Shown: in pieces, positions 8,772 to 16,803 of the stretch
Numbering within the stretch: the stretch's first letter is position 1
How the letters are laid out: every line of letters begins with the position of its first letter
DNA from: Xylanimonas oleitrophica
Lineage (GTDB): Bacteria; Actinomycetota; Actinomycetes; Actinomycetales; Cellulomonadaceae
DNA: 64,000 bases
NCBI RefSeq assembly: GCF_003244315.1
Contig: NZ_QKWH01000001.1
Location: 62,001 to 126,000, forward strand
Direction: 5' to 3'
Made by a program: the position numbers and the translations under genes
Notes under the pieces: model-generated
Database searches by the model: none
Seen by the model: the letters and a program-made list of their open reading frames with translations, nothing else
What the model was told of the DNA's origin: nothing

Positions 8772-8774
8772 GCT
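8769..8774 (+). promoter_or_regulatory. -10 box TAGGCT of tsaB
   Basis: TAGGCT is six bases before the GTG at 8781, predicting a leaderless tsaB transcript in addition to read-through from tsaE. Confidence 0.55.
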
Positions 8775-8780
8775 GGACCC

Positions 8781-9524
8781 GTGGCAGTTCTCTCGATCGA
8801 CACCTCCGCAGCCGTCGCCGTCGCTCTCGTGGCCGAGGACGGCACCCTGCTCGCCGCACGCAGCGTGGACGAGCGCCGGCGGCACGCCGAGCAGCTCGCG
8901 CCCATGATCGCCGGGGTGCTCGCCGAGGCCGGGCTCGACCGCGGTGACCTCACCGCCGTCGTCGGGGGCACGGGGCCCGCCCCGTTCACCGGCCTGCGGG
9001 TCGGCCTCGTCACCGCGCGCACGCTCGCGCTGGCGGTCGGCGTCCCCGCGCTCGGGGTGCCCAGCCTCGACGCGCTCGCCGTCCAGGCCGTCACGGACCT
9101 GGCGCTGGCGCCGGACGACGAGGTGCTCGTGGCCACCGACGCCCGCCGCAAGGAGGTCTACTGGGCCCGGTACCGGGTGGTCTCCCAGGGCGGCATCGAC
9201 GGCGTGCCCGTCGTGGAGCCCGTCGCGGGGCCGGACGTCGCCCGCCCGGCCGACCTGGGCGACGCGCTCGCGCCGCCGGCCGCCGGGCGCCTCGTCGTCG
9301 TCGGCGAGGGCGCGACCCTCTACCCGGACGTCCTGACCGTCACCGACGGCGCCCCGGTGCAGCCGGACGCGGCCGCGCTCGCACGGGTCGCGCTGCAGCG
9401 CCGCGACGCCGGGCTCGACCTGCCGACCGAGCCGCTGTACCTGCGCCGCCCGGACGTCCAGGAGCCGGTGGCCAAGCCCCGCGTGGTCCCGGCCACCGGT
9501 GCCGTGGTGGGCGGCGACGCCTGA
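8781..9524 (+). CDS. tsaB: tRNA threonylcarbamoyladenosine biosynthesis protein TsaB
   Basis: TsaB is the inactive ASKHA-fold paralogue that scaffolds TsaD and TsaE for t6A formation. The N-terminal VLSIDTSAAVAVALVAEDG is the family's first strand pair, RRHAEQLAPMI and GTGPAPFTGLRVGL are diagnostic, and TDARRKEVYWARY is the conserved central motif. Length 247 residues is typical. It lies between tsaE and rimI, with tsaD 2.3 kb further on: this arrangement is characteristic of actinobacteria, although here a sulfurtransferase and a nitroreductase are inserted before tsaD. Confidence 0.93.
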   Translation: MAVLSIDTSAAVAVALVAEDGTLLAARSVDERRRHAEQLAPMIAGVLAEAGLDRGDLTAVVGGTGPAPFTGLRVGLVTARTLALAVGVPALGVPSLDALAVQAVTDLALAPDDEVLVATDARRKEVYWARYRVVSQGGIDGVPVVEPVAGPDVARPADLGDALAPPAAGRLVVVGEGATLYPDVLTVTDGAPVQPDAAALARVALQRRDAGLDLPTEPLYLRRPDVQEPVAKPRVVPATGAVVGGDA

Positions 9525-9537
9525 TGCGGGACGTCTG

Positions 9538-10098
9538 ATGGGGACGGTGGCGGGCGGCCCGCGCGCCGACGGTCCGGCGGGCGGCGCCCCCGCTCCCGGT
9601 CACGAGCGCGCCGTGCGCCTGCGCGACCTGCGCCACGACGACTTCGACCGGGTGCTCGAGCTGGAGCGGGCGCTGTTCGGTGCCGGCGCCTGGACGTACG
9701 GGATGCTCGCCGACGAGCTGGCGGCCCTCGGGCGCTGGTACGTCGTCGCCGAGACGGCGCTCCCCGACTGCGGCATCGGCACCGCGCGACGCCCCGTGGT
9801 GGGTTACGCGGGCCTGTGGTTCGACGGCGACGTCACCCAGGTGATGACCGTGGGCGTCGACCCGGCCTGGCAGCGCCGAGGGGTGGGGCGTGCCCTCATG
9901 GAGGCCCTCGTGGCCCGGTCGCGGGAGCTGCGTGCGCAGGCGGTGTTCCTCGAGGTGCGGGTCGACAACGAGCCCGCGATCACCCTGTACGAGAGCCTCG
10001 GCTTCGCGCGTCTCGGTGTGCGCAAGCGCTACTACCAGCCGGAGGACAAGGACGCGTACACCATGCGCCTGCTGCTGACCGGCGAGGAGACCCCGTGA
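9538..10098 (+). CDS. rimI: Ribosomal-protein-alanine N-acetyltransferase RimI
   Basis: This 186-residue GNAT acetyltransferase has the acetyl-CoA binding motif RRGVGRALMEALVARS (Q/RxxGxG/A) and NEPAITLYESLGFARLGVRK with the tyrosine motif of RimI. RimI acetylates the N-terminal alanine of ribosomal protein S18 in enteric bacteria; in actinobacteria the target may be wider. Residues 1-30 are Gly/Ala/Pro-rich and dispensable-looking. The ATG at 9538 is 13 bases after tsaB stops. The 3' end overlaps the sulfurtransferase gene by four bases (GTGA), indicating translational coupling. Confidence 0.88.
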   Translation: MGTVAGGPRADGPAGGAPAPGHERAVRLRDLRHDDFDRVLELERALFGAGAWTYGMLADELAALGRWYVVAETALPDCGIGTARRPVVGYAGLWFDGDVTQVMTVGVDPAWQRRGVGRALMEALVARSRELRAQAVFLEVRVDNEPAITLYESLGFARLGVRKRYYQPEDKDAYTMRLLLTGEETP

Positions 10099-11012
10099 AC
10101 GACGTCGCAGACCTCTCCGCGGGGGCCCGGGCCGACGACCCCCGGGCGGCTGTGCTCGTCACCGCCGACGAGCTCGCCGCCGACCTGCGCCTCGCCGGGC
10201 CCGACCCGGTGGCGGGCGCCCCCGTGCTGCTCGACGTCCGCTGGGCGCTCGGCATGACCGACGGGCACGAGCGCTACCGCGACGGGCACCTGCCCGGCGC
10301 CGTCTACGTGGACCTCGACACCGAGCTCGCCGCGCCGCCCTCGCCGGCCGAGGGGCGCCACCCCCTGCCCAGCACCGCCCAGCTCCAGCAGGCGGCCCGC
10401 CGCTGGGGCGTGCGCGCCGGCTCCCGCGTGGTCGCCTACGACGCCGTGGGCGGCACGTCGGCCGCCCGCGCCTGGTGGCTGCTGCGGTACTTCGGCCTGC
10501 GGGACGTGCGGATCCTCGACGGCGGCCTCGCCGCGTGGGAGCGCACGGGCCGGGATCTCGAGACAGGCGAGGTGGTGCCGGCGCCGGGCGACGTCGTCCT
10601 GAGCCCCGGCCACCTGCCCACGCTCACCGCGGACGAGGCGGCCCGCCTCGCCGACGGCGACGGCGTGCTGCTCGACGCCCGCGCCCCCGAGCGGTACCGC
10701 GGCGAGGCCGAGCCCGTGGACCCGCGCGCCGGCCACGTCCCCGGGGCGCTGTCGGCACCCACCGCTGGCAACCTCGACGACGACGGCACCTTCCGCTCCA
10801 CGGCCGCCCTGCGCGAGCGGTTCTCCGGCCTGGGGATCGGGTCCGACGGCGGCGGCCCGGTGGGCGTCTACTGCGGGTCCGGCGTGACGGCGGCGCACCA
10901 GGTGGCCGCGCTCGCGGCCCTGGGGGTCACCGCGGCGCTCTACCCGGGCTCGTGGTCGCAGTGGTCGAACGACCCGGAGCGGCCGGCGGCGACAGGTCCC
11001 GGGCCGAGGTAG
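10095..11012 (+). CDS. sseA: Two-domain sulfurtransferase (rhodanese, 3-mercaptopyruvate/thiosulfate type)
   Basis: The 305-residue protein has two rhodanese domains. The N-terminal domain (LLDVRWALGMTDGHERYRDG, GAVYVDLDTELA) is structural. The C-terminal domain carries the active-site loop YCGSGVTA with the persulfide-forming cysteine, and LYPGSWSQWSNDP is the usual closing motif. CGSGVTA is the pattern of 3-mercaptopyruvate sulfurtransferases, while thiosulfate enzymes often have CRxGx[R/T]; this supports an SseA-like activity but does not prove it. The GTG start overlaps the rimI stop. Confidence 0.85.
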   Translation: MNDVADLSAGARADDPRAAVLVTADELAADLRLAGPDPVAGAPVLLDVRWALGMTDGHERYRDGHLPGAVYVDLDTELAAPPSPAEGRHPLPSTAQLQQAARRWGVRAGSRVVAYDAVGGTSAARAWWLLRYFGLRDVRILDGGLAAWERTGRDLETGEVVPAPGDVVLSPGHLPTLTADEAARLADGDGVLLDARAPERYRGEAEPVDPRAGHVPGALSAPTAGNLDDDGTFRSTAALRERFSGLGIGSDGGGPVGVYCGSGVTAAHQVAALAALGVTAALYPGSWSQWSNDPERPAATGPGPR

Positions 11013-11077
11013 CACCGCCTCCTGCGCGCCCGGCGGCGTGGCACGGGTACGCGCAGCACGGGGAGGCGGACGCGCGA

Positions 11078-11110
11078 CGCCGGGCCGGTGCGCGGTGCCC
11101 CGGCCCGGCG
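11078..11110. terminator. 11-bp hairpin between convergent sulfurtransferase and nitroreductase genes
   Basis: CGCCGGGCCGG (11078-11088) pairs with CCGGCCCGGCG (11100-11110) over an 11-base loop. Confidence 0.6.
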
Positions 11111-11120
11111 TGCGGCGCGG

Positions 11121-11741
11121 TCAGAGGATCTCGGCGACCTGGTCCAGCGCGAGGCGCGGCAGGCGCGGGAAGGGCGTGCCCTCGCCGTCGGCCACGCCGG
11201 CGTTGACCACGAGGAACGACCGGAAGCCGGAGCCGGAGAAGAACTCGGCGTCGACGCCGTCGAAGTCCATGCCGTTCATGGGGCCGGCGGCCAGGCCCAC
11301 CGCCCGCAGCGCCAGGATCAGGTAGCCGGCCTGCAGCAGCGCGTTGGTGCGAGCCATCTGCTCGCGGACGTCGGCGGCCGGGGCGAGCTGCTCCTTGATG
11401 TCCGGGTAGACCGGGAACAGGGTGGGCAGGTGCTCGTGGAACGCCGGGTCGTGGGCCAGCACGAGGGAGACGGGGGCCGCCTCGACCTTGGGCTTGTTGC
11501 CGTCGGCCATGTGCGCCACCAGGCGGGCCTTCGCCTCGGCCGAGCGCACGACGAGCAGGCGCAGCGGCTGCGTGTTCATCGCGGTGGGGCCGAACTTCGC
11601 CAGGTCCCACGCCTGCTGGATCTGCGCGTCGGTGACCTCGGCGTCCGTCCACCGCATGGTGGTGCGGGCGTTGCGGAAGAGCAGGTCGGCCACGTCGTCG
11701 CCGACGGCGAGCGACGGGGCGGTGTCCAGGGTCTCGGTCAT
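11121..11741 (-). CDS. Nitroreductase family protein (HadB/RutE type)
   Basis: The 206-residue flavoprotein fits the RutE/HadB subgroup: [20 protein letters not shown] near the start, [19 protein letters not shown] in the FMN-binding region, and [20 protein letters not shown] later. RutE reduces malonic semialdehyde in pyrimidine breakdown; no other rut genes lie nearby, so the physiological substrate is unknown. The enzyme is cytoplasmic. The ATG at 11741 is used. The gene is divergent from tsaD, with starts 114 bases apart. Confidence 0.87.
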   Translation of the reverse strand: MTETLDTAPSLAVGDDVADLLFRNARTTMRWTDAEVTDAQIQQAWDLAKFGPTAMNTQPLRLLVVRSAEAKARLVAHMADGNKPKVEAAPVSLVLAHDPAFHEHLPTLFPVYPDIKEQLAPAADVREQMARTNALLQAGYLILALRAVGLAAGPMNGMDFDGVDAEFFSGSGFRSFLVVNAGVADGEGTPFPRLPRLALDQVAEIL

Positions 11742-11843
11742 GTCCGTGCGAACCGGTCGCCGGCGCCCGGTGTTTCCGCTGCCGTGCGTGACGTCGGCCA
11801 CAGGGCGGAGGGGAGGTCGGGCCGGCACGCCGGCGGCTGGTGC

Positions 11844-11849
11844 GAGAAT
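11844..11849 (+). promoter_or_regulatory. -10 box GAGAAT of tsaD
   Basis: GAGAAT ends six bases before the ATG at 11856, fitting the leaderless pattern. Confidence 0.5.
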
Positions 11850-11855
11850 GACCGC

Positions 11856-12905
11856 ATGGCTTCCGGTGACCCCCTCGTCCTCGGTATCGAGACGTCCTGC
11901 GACGAGACTGGCGTCGCGCTGGTGCGCGGCGACGAGCTGCTGGTGGACGCGACGGCGAGCTCGATGGACGAGCACGCCCGCTACGGCGGCATCATCCCCG
12001 AGGTCGCCTCGCGCGCCCACCTCGAGGCGATGATCCCCACGATCTCCAAGGCGCTCGGCGAGGCCGACGTCGACCTGTCCGAGGTCGACGCGATCGCCGT
12101 CACCGCCGGCCCCGGTCTCGTGGGGCCGCTGACGATCGGCACCAGCGCCGCCAAGGCGCTGGCGATCGGCCTGAACAAGCCGCTGTACGGGGTCAACCAC
12201 GTCGTCGGGCACGCCGCCGTCGACCAGCTCGTGGACGGCCCGTTCCCCGACCGGGTCATGGCCCTGGTCGTCTCGGGCGGGCACAGCTCGCTCCTGCTCG
12301 TGGACGACATCGCCACCGACGTCACCGAGCTGGGCTCCACGCTCGACGACGCCGCGGGGGAGGCGTTCGACAAGGTGGGCCGCCTGCTGGGGCTGCCCTA
12401 CCCGGGCGGCCCTCACATCGACCGGCTCGCGCGCGAGGGCGACCCGACCGCCATCCGGTTCCCGCGCGGGCTCACCGCGGCCAAGGACCAGGCGAAGCAC
12501 GCCTACGACTTCTCGTTCTCCGGCCTCAAGACGGCCGTGGCCCGCTGGGTCGAGGCGTGCCAGGACTCCGGCCGCGAGGTCCCGGTGGCGGACGTGGCCG
12601 CGTCGTTCGCCGAGGCCGTGGTGGACGTGCTCACCGCGAAGACCATCGCGGCGTGCCGCCTGCACGACGTGGAGACCCTCGTCATCGGCGGAGGGTTCTC
12701 GGCCAACAGCCAGCTGCGCGAGATGGCCGCGAAGCGGTGCGCCGAGGCCGGCATCGACCTGCGCATCCCGCCCATCCGCTACTGCACCGACAACGGTGCG
12801 ATGATCGCGGCCCTGGGCTCCGCCGTCGTGCGCGCGGGGGTCGCGCCGTCGAACCTGGACATCGGCGTCGACTCGTCGATGTCGCTGACGACCGTCACCG
12901 TCTGA
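11856..12905 (+). CDS. tsaD: tRNA N6-adenosine threonylcarbamoyltransferase TsaD
   Basis: TsaD transfers the threonylcarbamoyl group from TC-AMP to A37 of tRNA. The 349-residue protein begins with [16 protein letters not shown], the first ASKHA phosphate motif, has the metal-binding NHVVGHAAV (HxxxH), the second motif [30 protein letters not shown], and the C-terminal metal aspartate in [13 protein letters not shown]. All catalytic positions are present. Its stop codon lies inside the first copy of a 14-bp tandem repeat. Confidence 0.97.
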   Translation: MASGDPLVLGIETSCDETGVALVRGDELLVDATASSMDEHARYGGIIPEVASRAHLEAMIPTISKALGEADVDLSEVDAIAVTAGPGLVGPLTIGTSAAKALAIGLNKPLYGVNHVVGHAAVDQLVDGPFPDRVMALVVSGGHSSLLLVDDIATDVTELGSTLDDAAGEAFDKVGRLLGLPYPGGPHIDRLAREGDPTAIRFPRGLTAAKDQAKHAYDFSFSGLKTAVARWVEACQDSGREVPVADVAASFAEAVVDVLTAKTIAACRLHDVETLVIGGGFSANSQLREMAAKRCAEAGIDLRIPPIRYCTDNGAMIAALGSAVVRAGVAPSNLDIGVDSSMSLTTVTV

Positions 12906-12983
12906 CTGGCACCGTCTGACCGGCACCGTCTGACTGGCACCGTCTGACTGGCACCGTCTGACCGGCACTGCCTGGCCGGCACC
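12900..12983. repeat. Six tandem copies of a 14-bp repeat at the end of tsaD
   Basis: The unit GTCTGACTGGCACC begins at 12900, 12914, 12928, 12942, 12956 and 12970. The first five copies differ only by T/C at position 7 and the last base; the sixth is degenerate. The first copy contains the last tsaD codon and its TGA. The array fills the gap between the convergent tsaD and ligase genes, where a hairpin terminator would be expected and none is seen. Confidence 0.85.
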
Positions 12984-13002
12984 TCTGACGGAGCGAGCCG
13001 GG

Positions 13003-14175
13003 TCACCGCCCGGGCGCGAGCGGGGTGCCAGCCCGCATCTCGGCCACGAGGTGCGCCACGACGGCCTCCAGGCCGTCGTTGCCGCCGTCGGCCCCGTGCG
13101 CCGCTGCCACCGCGCGCTGACGCTGGTACGAGGCCCCGCGCTCCAGGATGTCGAGCACCCCGGCCAGCTCCTGGGTGCAGCCCAGGCGCTGCGCCACCGG
13201 CTCCAGCTCGGCCACCAGGCGCCGCACCGCGTCGGTGACGAGCTCCTCGTTGCCCGCCTCGTCGAGGATGATGATGGCGTCCATGCCGTAGCGCGCGGCT
13301 CGCCACTTGTTCTCCTGCACGAACCACTGCGGCATCGTCGGCACCGGCCGGCCCTCGTCGAGGAGGGTGGACAGGTGCTCCACCAGGCAGTGGGTCAGCG
13401 CGGCGAGGCTGAGCAGCTCGGAGATGTTGGAGACGCCGTCGCACACCCGCACCTCGACGGTGCCGAACTTCGGGGCCGGGCGCACGTCCCACCGCACCTC
13501 GTCGAACCCGTCGATCACCCCGGTGCGCAGCATGTCGTCCACGTACCGCTCGAGCTGTGACCACTCGTCGAACTGGTACGGCAGCCCGGCGGTCGGCAGC
13601 TGCTGGAACAGCAGGGCACGCATGGACGCGTAGCCGGTGTCGCGGCCGTCGAAGAACGGGGACGACGCCGAGAGCGCCTGCAGGTGCGGGTAGTGGACGA
13701 GCAGCCCGCGGACGATGGGCAGCACCTTGGCCCGGTCCTCGATCCCGACGTGCACGTGGACGCCGTAGATCAGCATCTGGCGGCCCCACGTCTGGGCTCG
13801 GTCCACGACCGTCTGGTACCGCGGGCCGTCGCTCACCTTCTGCGTGGACCAGTGGGAGAACGGGTGGGTGCCCGCGCACACCAGCTCGACGCGCATCGGG
13901 TCCGTCACGGCGCGCACCTCGTCGGCCGCGCGCACCAGGTCGGCCCCGGCCTCGCCCACGCTCCGGGACACGCCGCTGACGAGCTCGACGGTGTTGCGCA
14001 TGAACTCCGGCCGCACGTGCGGGTGCGGCGAGCCGTCGTGCGGTGCGAGTGCCGCGACGACGGCGGGGCCGGCCTGGCGCATGTCGCCCGAGTCGGCGTC
14101 CACCAGGGCCAGCTCCCACTCGAGGCCGACGGTCGAGCGCCGCGAAGGGGCGAAGTCCAGCACCATGCGCGTCAT
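13003..14175 (-). CDS. Carboxylate-amine ligase, glutamate-cysteine ligase GCS2 (YbdK) family
   Basis: The protein of about 390 residues belongs to the GCS2 family: STVGLEWELALVDADSGD near the start, THPFSHWSTQKVSDGPRY, IYGVHVHVGIEDRAKVLP with the metal/ATP histidines, and FGTVEVRVCDG. E. coli YbdK has only weak gamma-glutamylcysteine synthase activity, and most actinobacteria use mycothiol rather than glutathione, so a glutathione role should not be assumed. The ATG at 14175 is preferred; GTG at 14196 would add seven residues. It lies between tsaD (convergent) and a methyltransferase gene in the same direction. Confidence 0.85.
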   Translation of the reverse strand: MTRMVLDFAPSRRSTVGLEWELALVDADSGDMRQAGPAVVAALAPHDGSPHPHVRPEFMRNTVELVSGVSRSVGEAGADLVRAADEVRAVTDPMRVELVCAGTHPFSHWSTQKVSDGPRYQTVVDRAQTWGRQMLIYGVHVHVGIEDRAKVLPIVRGLLVHYPHLQALSASSPFFDGRDTGYASMRALLFQQLPTAGLPYQFDEWSQLERYVDDMLRTGVIDGFDEVRWDVRPAPKFGTVEVRVCDGVSNISELLSLAALTHCLVEHLSTLLDEGRPVPTMPQWFVQENKWRAARYGMDAIIILDEAGNEELVTDAVRRLVAELEPVAQRLGCTQELAGVLDILERGASYQRQRAVAAAHGADGGNDGLEAVVAHLVAEMRAGTPLAPGR

Positions 14176-14309
14176 GCTCGCACGGCTGCTGGGCACAGGC
14201 TCCGAGAAGGCGCGTGCGCCACGCCGGGGTGGTCCCCGGCGGGGCGGCGGTGCGTCAGGGGCCCTGGTGACGGTGACCGGTGCGGGCGACGTCGGGTGCC
14301 GTCCGGCTG

Positions 14310-15548
14310 TCAGGCGGCCAGGGGCTCCACGACGAGCACGTGCTGGGCGCCGGCGACCCGGGTCAGCACGAGGGTGGCCTCGGCGTCGCCCTTGAGAGCC
14401 AGCTGGGCGCGCAGCTGCTCCGGGGTGACCGCGGTGCCGCGCTTCTTGATCGTCAGACGGCCCACCCGCCGCTCGCGCAGGTATGCCTTGAGGCGCTTGA
14501 GGTTGAACGGCATGACGTCCAGGACCCGGTAGCCGGTGGCCAGCGGAGCCGCGCCCGTGGTGGGGTCGACGGCGCTGTCGGGAGCCGGCTGGTCGGTGGT
14601 GACGTAGGCGATGGTGCGGTCCAGCAGGCGGCCGCCGAGCTCACGGGCCGCGTGGGCCACGAGCCCGGCGCGGATGATCGCGCCGTCGGGCTCGTACAGG
14701 TAGGCGCCGGGTGCGCCCAGGTCCGGCGCCTCCGCGTCGTCGTCAGGGTCCGAGCGCAGCGTGCGGGTCAGGGTCGAGCCGGCGAACGTGCGCAGGAGCA
14801 GGGCGGAGCGGCCGGGACCGTGGGGGGCGAGCGGGCCGAACCACAGGCCTGCCTCGACCACGTCGCCCTCGACCGACACCCACTGCGTCTCGGCGTCGGC
14901 CGGCAGGCCGTGGTGCGCGATGCCCGGCCCGACCTTGATGCCGACGGCGGCCACGACGTCACGCAGGGCCCAGACCGCGTCGAGCGGGGGAGCGTAGGCG
15001 GCGGGGTCGAAGACCCGCCGGCCGCTGCGCGTGCGGCGGGCGGGGTCGGCGTACACGCCGTCGACGCCCTCGGCCGCGAGGTCCAGCGCCAGCCCGTCGC
15101 CGTGCCGCACCTCCGCCTCGGGGAAGTGCCGCAGGTTCACCGTGGCCACCGCGGCAGTGACCTCGTCGACGTCGGTGGCGAGCACCTGGAGCCCGACGCC
15201 CGCGAACGCGAGCGCGTCGGCGCCGACGCCGCTCGTCAGGTCGGCGACCTTGGTGACCCCGGCCGCGAGGTACCGCCGGGCGTGGAGGGCCGCGACCACC
15301 AGCCGCGTGGCCTGCTCCACGCCGTCGGGCGTGAACAGCATGCCGTCGGCGAAGCTGCCCAGCTTGCCGCGCGTCTTGGCACGCAGCCGGCTCTGGGTCA
15401 GGGCGGCGGCGGCGAGGTCGGGGTCGACGCCGTCGTCCCGCAGGCGCATGGCCAGCGCCATCGCCCGCCTCTCGTCGTACGGGGGGAGCGAGCCGAGCAG
15501 GGCCCATCCTTCGGGGCTCAGCAGCTTGCTCAGGGTCGAGGCGTCCAC
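14310..15548 (-). CDS. Class I SAM-dependent methyltransferase with THUMP-like C-terminal domain
   Basis: The 412-residue protein has a central Rossmann methyltransferase domain: [17 protein letters not shown] (SAM motif I), [13 protein letters not shown] (motif II) and GVYADPARR, with the acidic residue before Pro in the catalytic region. The N-terminus [18 protein letters not shown] and the C-terminal basic segment [20 protein letters not shown], annotated in related proteins as THUMP-like, suggest an RNA substrate. The family is conserved in actinobacteria but the target is unknown. A GTG at 15548 serves as start. Confidence 0.78.
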   Translation of the reverse strand: MDASTLSKLLSPEGWALLGSLPPYDERRAMALAMRLRDDGVDPDLAAAALTQSRLRAKTRGKLGSFADGMLFTPDGVEQATRLVVAALHARRYLAAGVTKVADLTSGVGADALAFAGVGLQVLATDVDEVTAAVATVNLRHFPEAEVRHGDGLALDLAAEGVDGVYADPARRTRSGRRVFDPAAYAPPLDAVWALRDVVAAVGIKVGPGIAHHGLPADAETQWVSVEGDVVEAGLWFGPLAPHGPGRSALLLRTFAGSTLTRTLRSDPDDDAEAPDLGAPGAYLYEPDGAIIRAGLVAHAARELGGRLLDRTIAYVTTDQPAPDSAVDPTTGAAPLATGYRVLDVMPFNLKRLKAYLRERRVGRLTIKKRGTAVTPEQLRAQLALKGDAEATLVLTRVAGAQHVLVVEPLAA

Positions 15549-15650
15549 CGACCAATCCTGTCAGACGGCGGCGGCGGGGCTCGCGGGACCCCACAGCAGG
15601 GCCGGCGGGGCCGCCGGGCTGTGCGCCGGGAGCGGAACGGCCGACACTCC

Positions 15651-15692
15651 TTGGCACTCGACTTGTCAGAGTGCTAACGGCGCTCCTAGATT
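15651..15692 (+). promoter_or_regulatory. CIRCE operator and groES promoter
   Basis: TTGGCACTC-N9-GAGTGCTAA (15651-15677) matches the CIRCE consensus for the HrcA repressor with one mismatch. TTGTCA (15663-15668) inside the operator and TAGATT (15687-15692), 18 bases apart, form a plausible housekeeping promoter. Bound HrcA would cover the -35 box, so groES should be heat-inducible by derepression. Confidence 0.9.
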
Positions 15693-15792
15693 GGTCGCAG
15701 CGCACGCGCGCTGTGCCGGCACCCGCGACGACGGCCAGCCTCCGGGCGCGATCTCAGTCCAGCACGCATCACAGCGAAAGAGGAGGTCCGAC

Positions 15793-16086
15793 GTGTCGGT
15801 CCCCATCAAGCCGCTCGAGGACCGGATCGTCGTCAAGGCCATCGAGGCCGAGACCACGACCGCTTCCGGCCTGGTCATCCCGGACACCGCCAAGGAGAAG
15901 CCCCAGGAGGGCGAGGTCCTGGCTGTGGGCGAGGGTCGCTTCGACGACAACGGCAAGCGCATCCCGGTCGACGTCAAGGTCGGTGACAAGGTCATCTACA
16001 GCAAGTACGGCGGCACCGAGGTGAAGTACGGCGGCGAGGAGTACCTGGTGCTCTCCGCGCGCGACATCCTCGCGGTCGTCGTCTGA
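15793..16086 (+). CDS. groES: Co-chaperonin GroES
   Basis: The 97-residue protein forms the heptameric lid of the GroEL folding chamber. [20 protein letters not shown] opens the fold, [18 protein letters not shown] is the mobile loop that docks on GroEL, and [14 protein letters not shown] is the C-terminus. AGGAGG at 15781-15786 fixes the GTG start at 15793. The CIRCE operator lies 115 bases upstream. groEL is not next to it: a strong terminator follows and the next gene is whiB on the other strand. Confidence 0.97.
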   Translation: MSVPIKPLEDRIVVKAIEAETTTASGLVIPDTAKEKPQEGEVLAVGEGRFDDNGKRIPVDVKVGDKVIYSKYGGTEVKYGGEEYLVLSARDILAVVV

Positions 16087-16120
16087 CGATCCCTCGGCGG
16101 CCGTCCCGGCCGCCGGCCGT

Positions 16121-16160
16121 CACGAGGCCCCCGCACCGACATCGGTGCGGGGGCCTCGTG
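16121..16160. terminator. 19-bp perfect hairpin after groES
   Basis: CACGAGGCCCCCGCACCGA (16121-16139) pairs perfectly with 16142-16160 over a CA loop. Partial copies of the right arm (GCGGGGGCCTCGTG) recur at 16165-16178. Confidence 0.85.
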
Positions 16161-16311
16161 CGTGCGGGGGCCTCGTGCGTGCGGTGGCCGTGCGTGCGGA
16201 CGGGCACGCCCGTGGCGAGCGCGCGTGCCTGGCGAGGTGCCCGCAGACGGGACGTGCCCGGCGGCGCTGCGTCGCGCTGCCGGGCACGGTTCGTGCTGAC
16301 GGGTGGTGGGG

Positions 16312-16602
16312 TCAGCCGGTGAGCTGGGTGTTGCCGGCGAGGATGGCGGCGCGCTCGTCCTCCGAGAGGCCGCCCCAGACGCCGTAGGGCTCGCGCACCC
16401 GCAGCGACTGCTCGCGGCACTGCATCATCACGGGGCACGAGTGGCAGATGGCCTTGGCGGCCTCCGCACGGCGGCGGCGGGTGGAACCGCGCTCGCCCTC
16501 GGGGTGGAAGAACAGAGTGTCGTCCGAGTCGCGGCACGCACCCTGGTACTGCCACTCCCACAGCTCCATCACCGGACCAGGAAGCCTCGAGATCTCCGTC
16601 AT
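16312..16602 (-). CDS. whiB3: WhiB-family iron-sulfur regulator, WhiB3/WhiD-like
   Basis: The 96-residue protein has the WhiB pattern of four Fe-S cysteines (one in WEWQYQGACRDSDD, then ICHSCPVMMQC) and the turn motif EPYGVWGGLSEDER, followed by a basic-poor tail. LPGPVMELWEWQYQG and FFHPEGERG match WhiB3 of mycobacteria and WhiD of Streptomyces better than WhiB1, 2 or 4. These proteins bind a [4Fe-4S] cluster and region 4 of the main sigma factor to tune redox or developmental genes. The start at 16602 is favoured by a TAGGTT box seven bases upstream; an in-frame ATG at 16638 would add 12 residues. Confidence 0.9.
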   Translation of the reverse strand: MTEISRLPGPVMELWEWQYQGACRDSDDTLFFHPEGERGSTRRRRAEAAKAICHSCPVMMQCREQSLRVREPYGVWGGLSEDERAAILAGNTQLTG

Positions 16603-16606
16603 GACG

Positions 16607-16635
16607 AACAACCTACAAGTTGTGCAGAAGTTGTT
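16607..16635. promoter_or_regulatory. whiB3 promoter with AAGTTG-type repeats
   Basis: The minus-strand TAGGTT (16610-16615) is seven bases before the whiB3 ATG. Around it lie the 9-base palindrome ACAAGTTGT (16615-16623) and an AACAAC (16607-16612)/GTTGTT (16630-16635) inverted pair. Related AAGTT/AACTT words recur near 16668-16681. The stretch is much more AT-rich than its surroundings and is a candidate operator. Confidence 0.45.
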
Positions 16636-16791
16636 CAAGCACGAGTTTCGCGACGGTGGCCGGGCAAGTTCTGCTCAACTTCACGGATGAAATCTGGACA
16701 GCCGACCGGTTCACCCCTTGCTGAACCGCGCCACCTGAACAGGAATCGCGTCATTCGACGTGGCGCGCTGGCGGTGTCTGCACACCATCGG

Positions 16792-16797
16792 CACAAT
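16792..16797 (+). promoter_or_regulatory. -10 box CACAAT of the MerR-type gene
   Basis: CACAAT ends six bases before the ATG at 16804. Confidence 0.4.
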
Positions 16798-16803
16798 CGA
16801 GCC

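Noticed and set aside
12900-12983. CRISPR-like array
   Set aside because: Units are 14 bases and contiguous with no spacers, so this is a simple tandem repeat.
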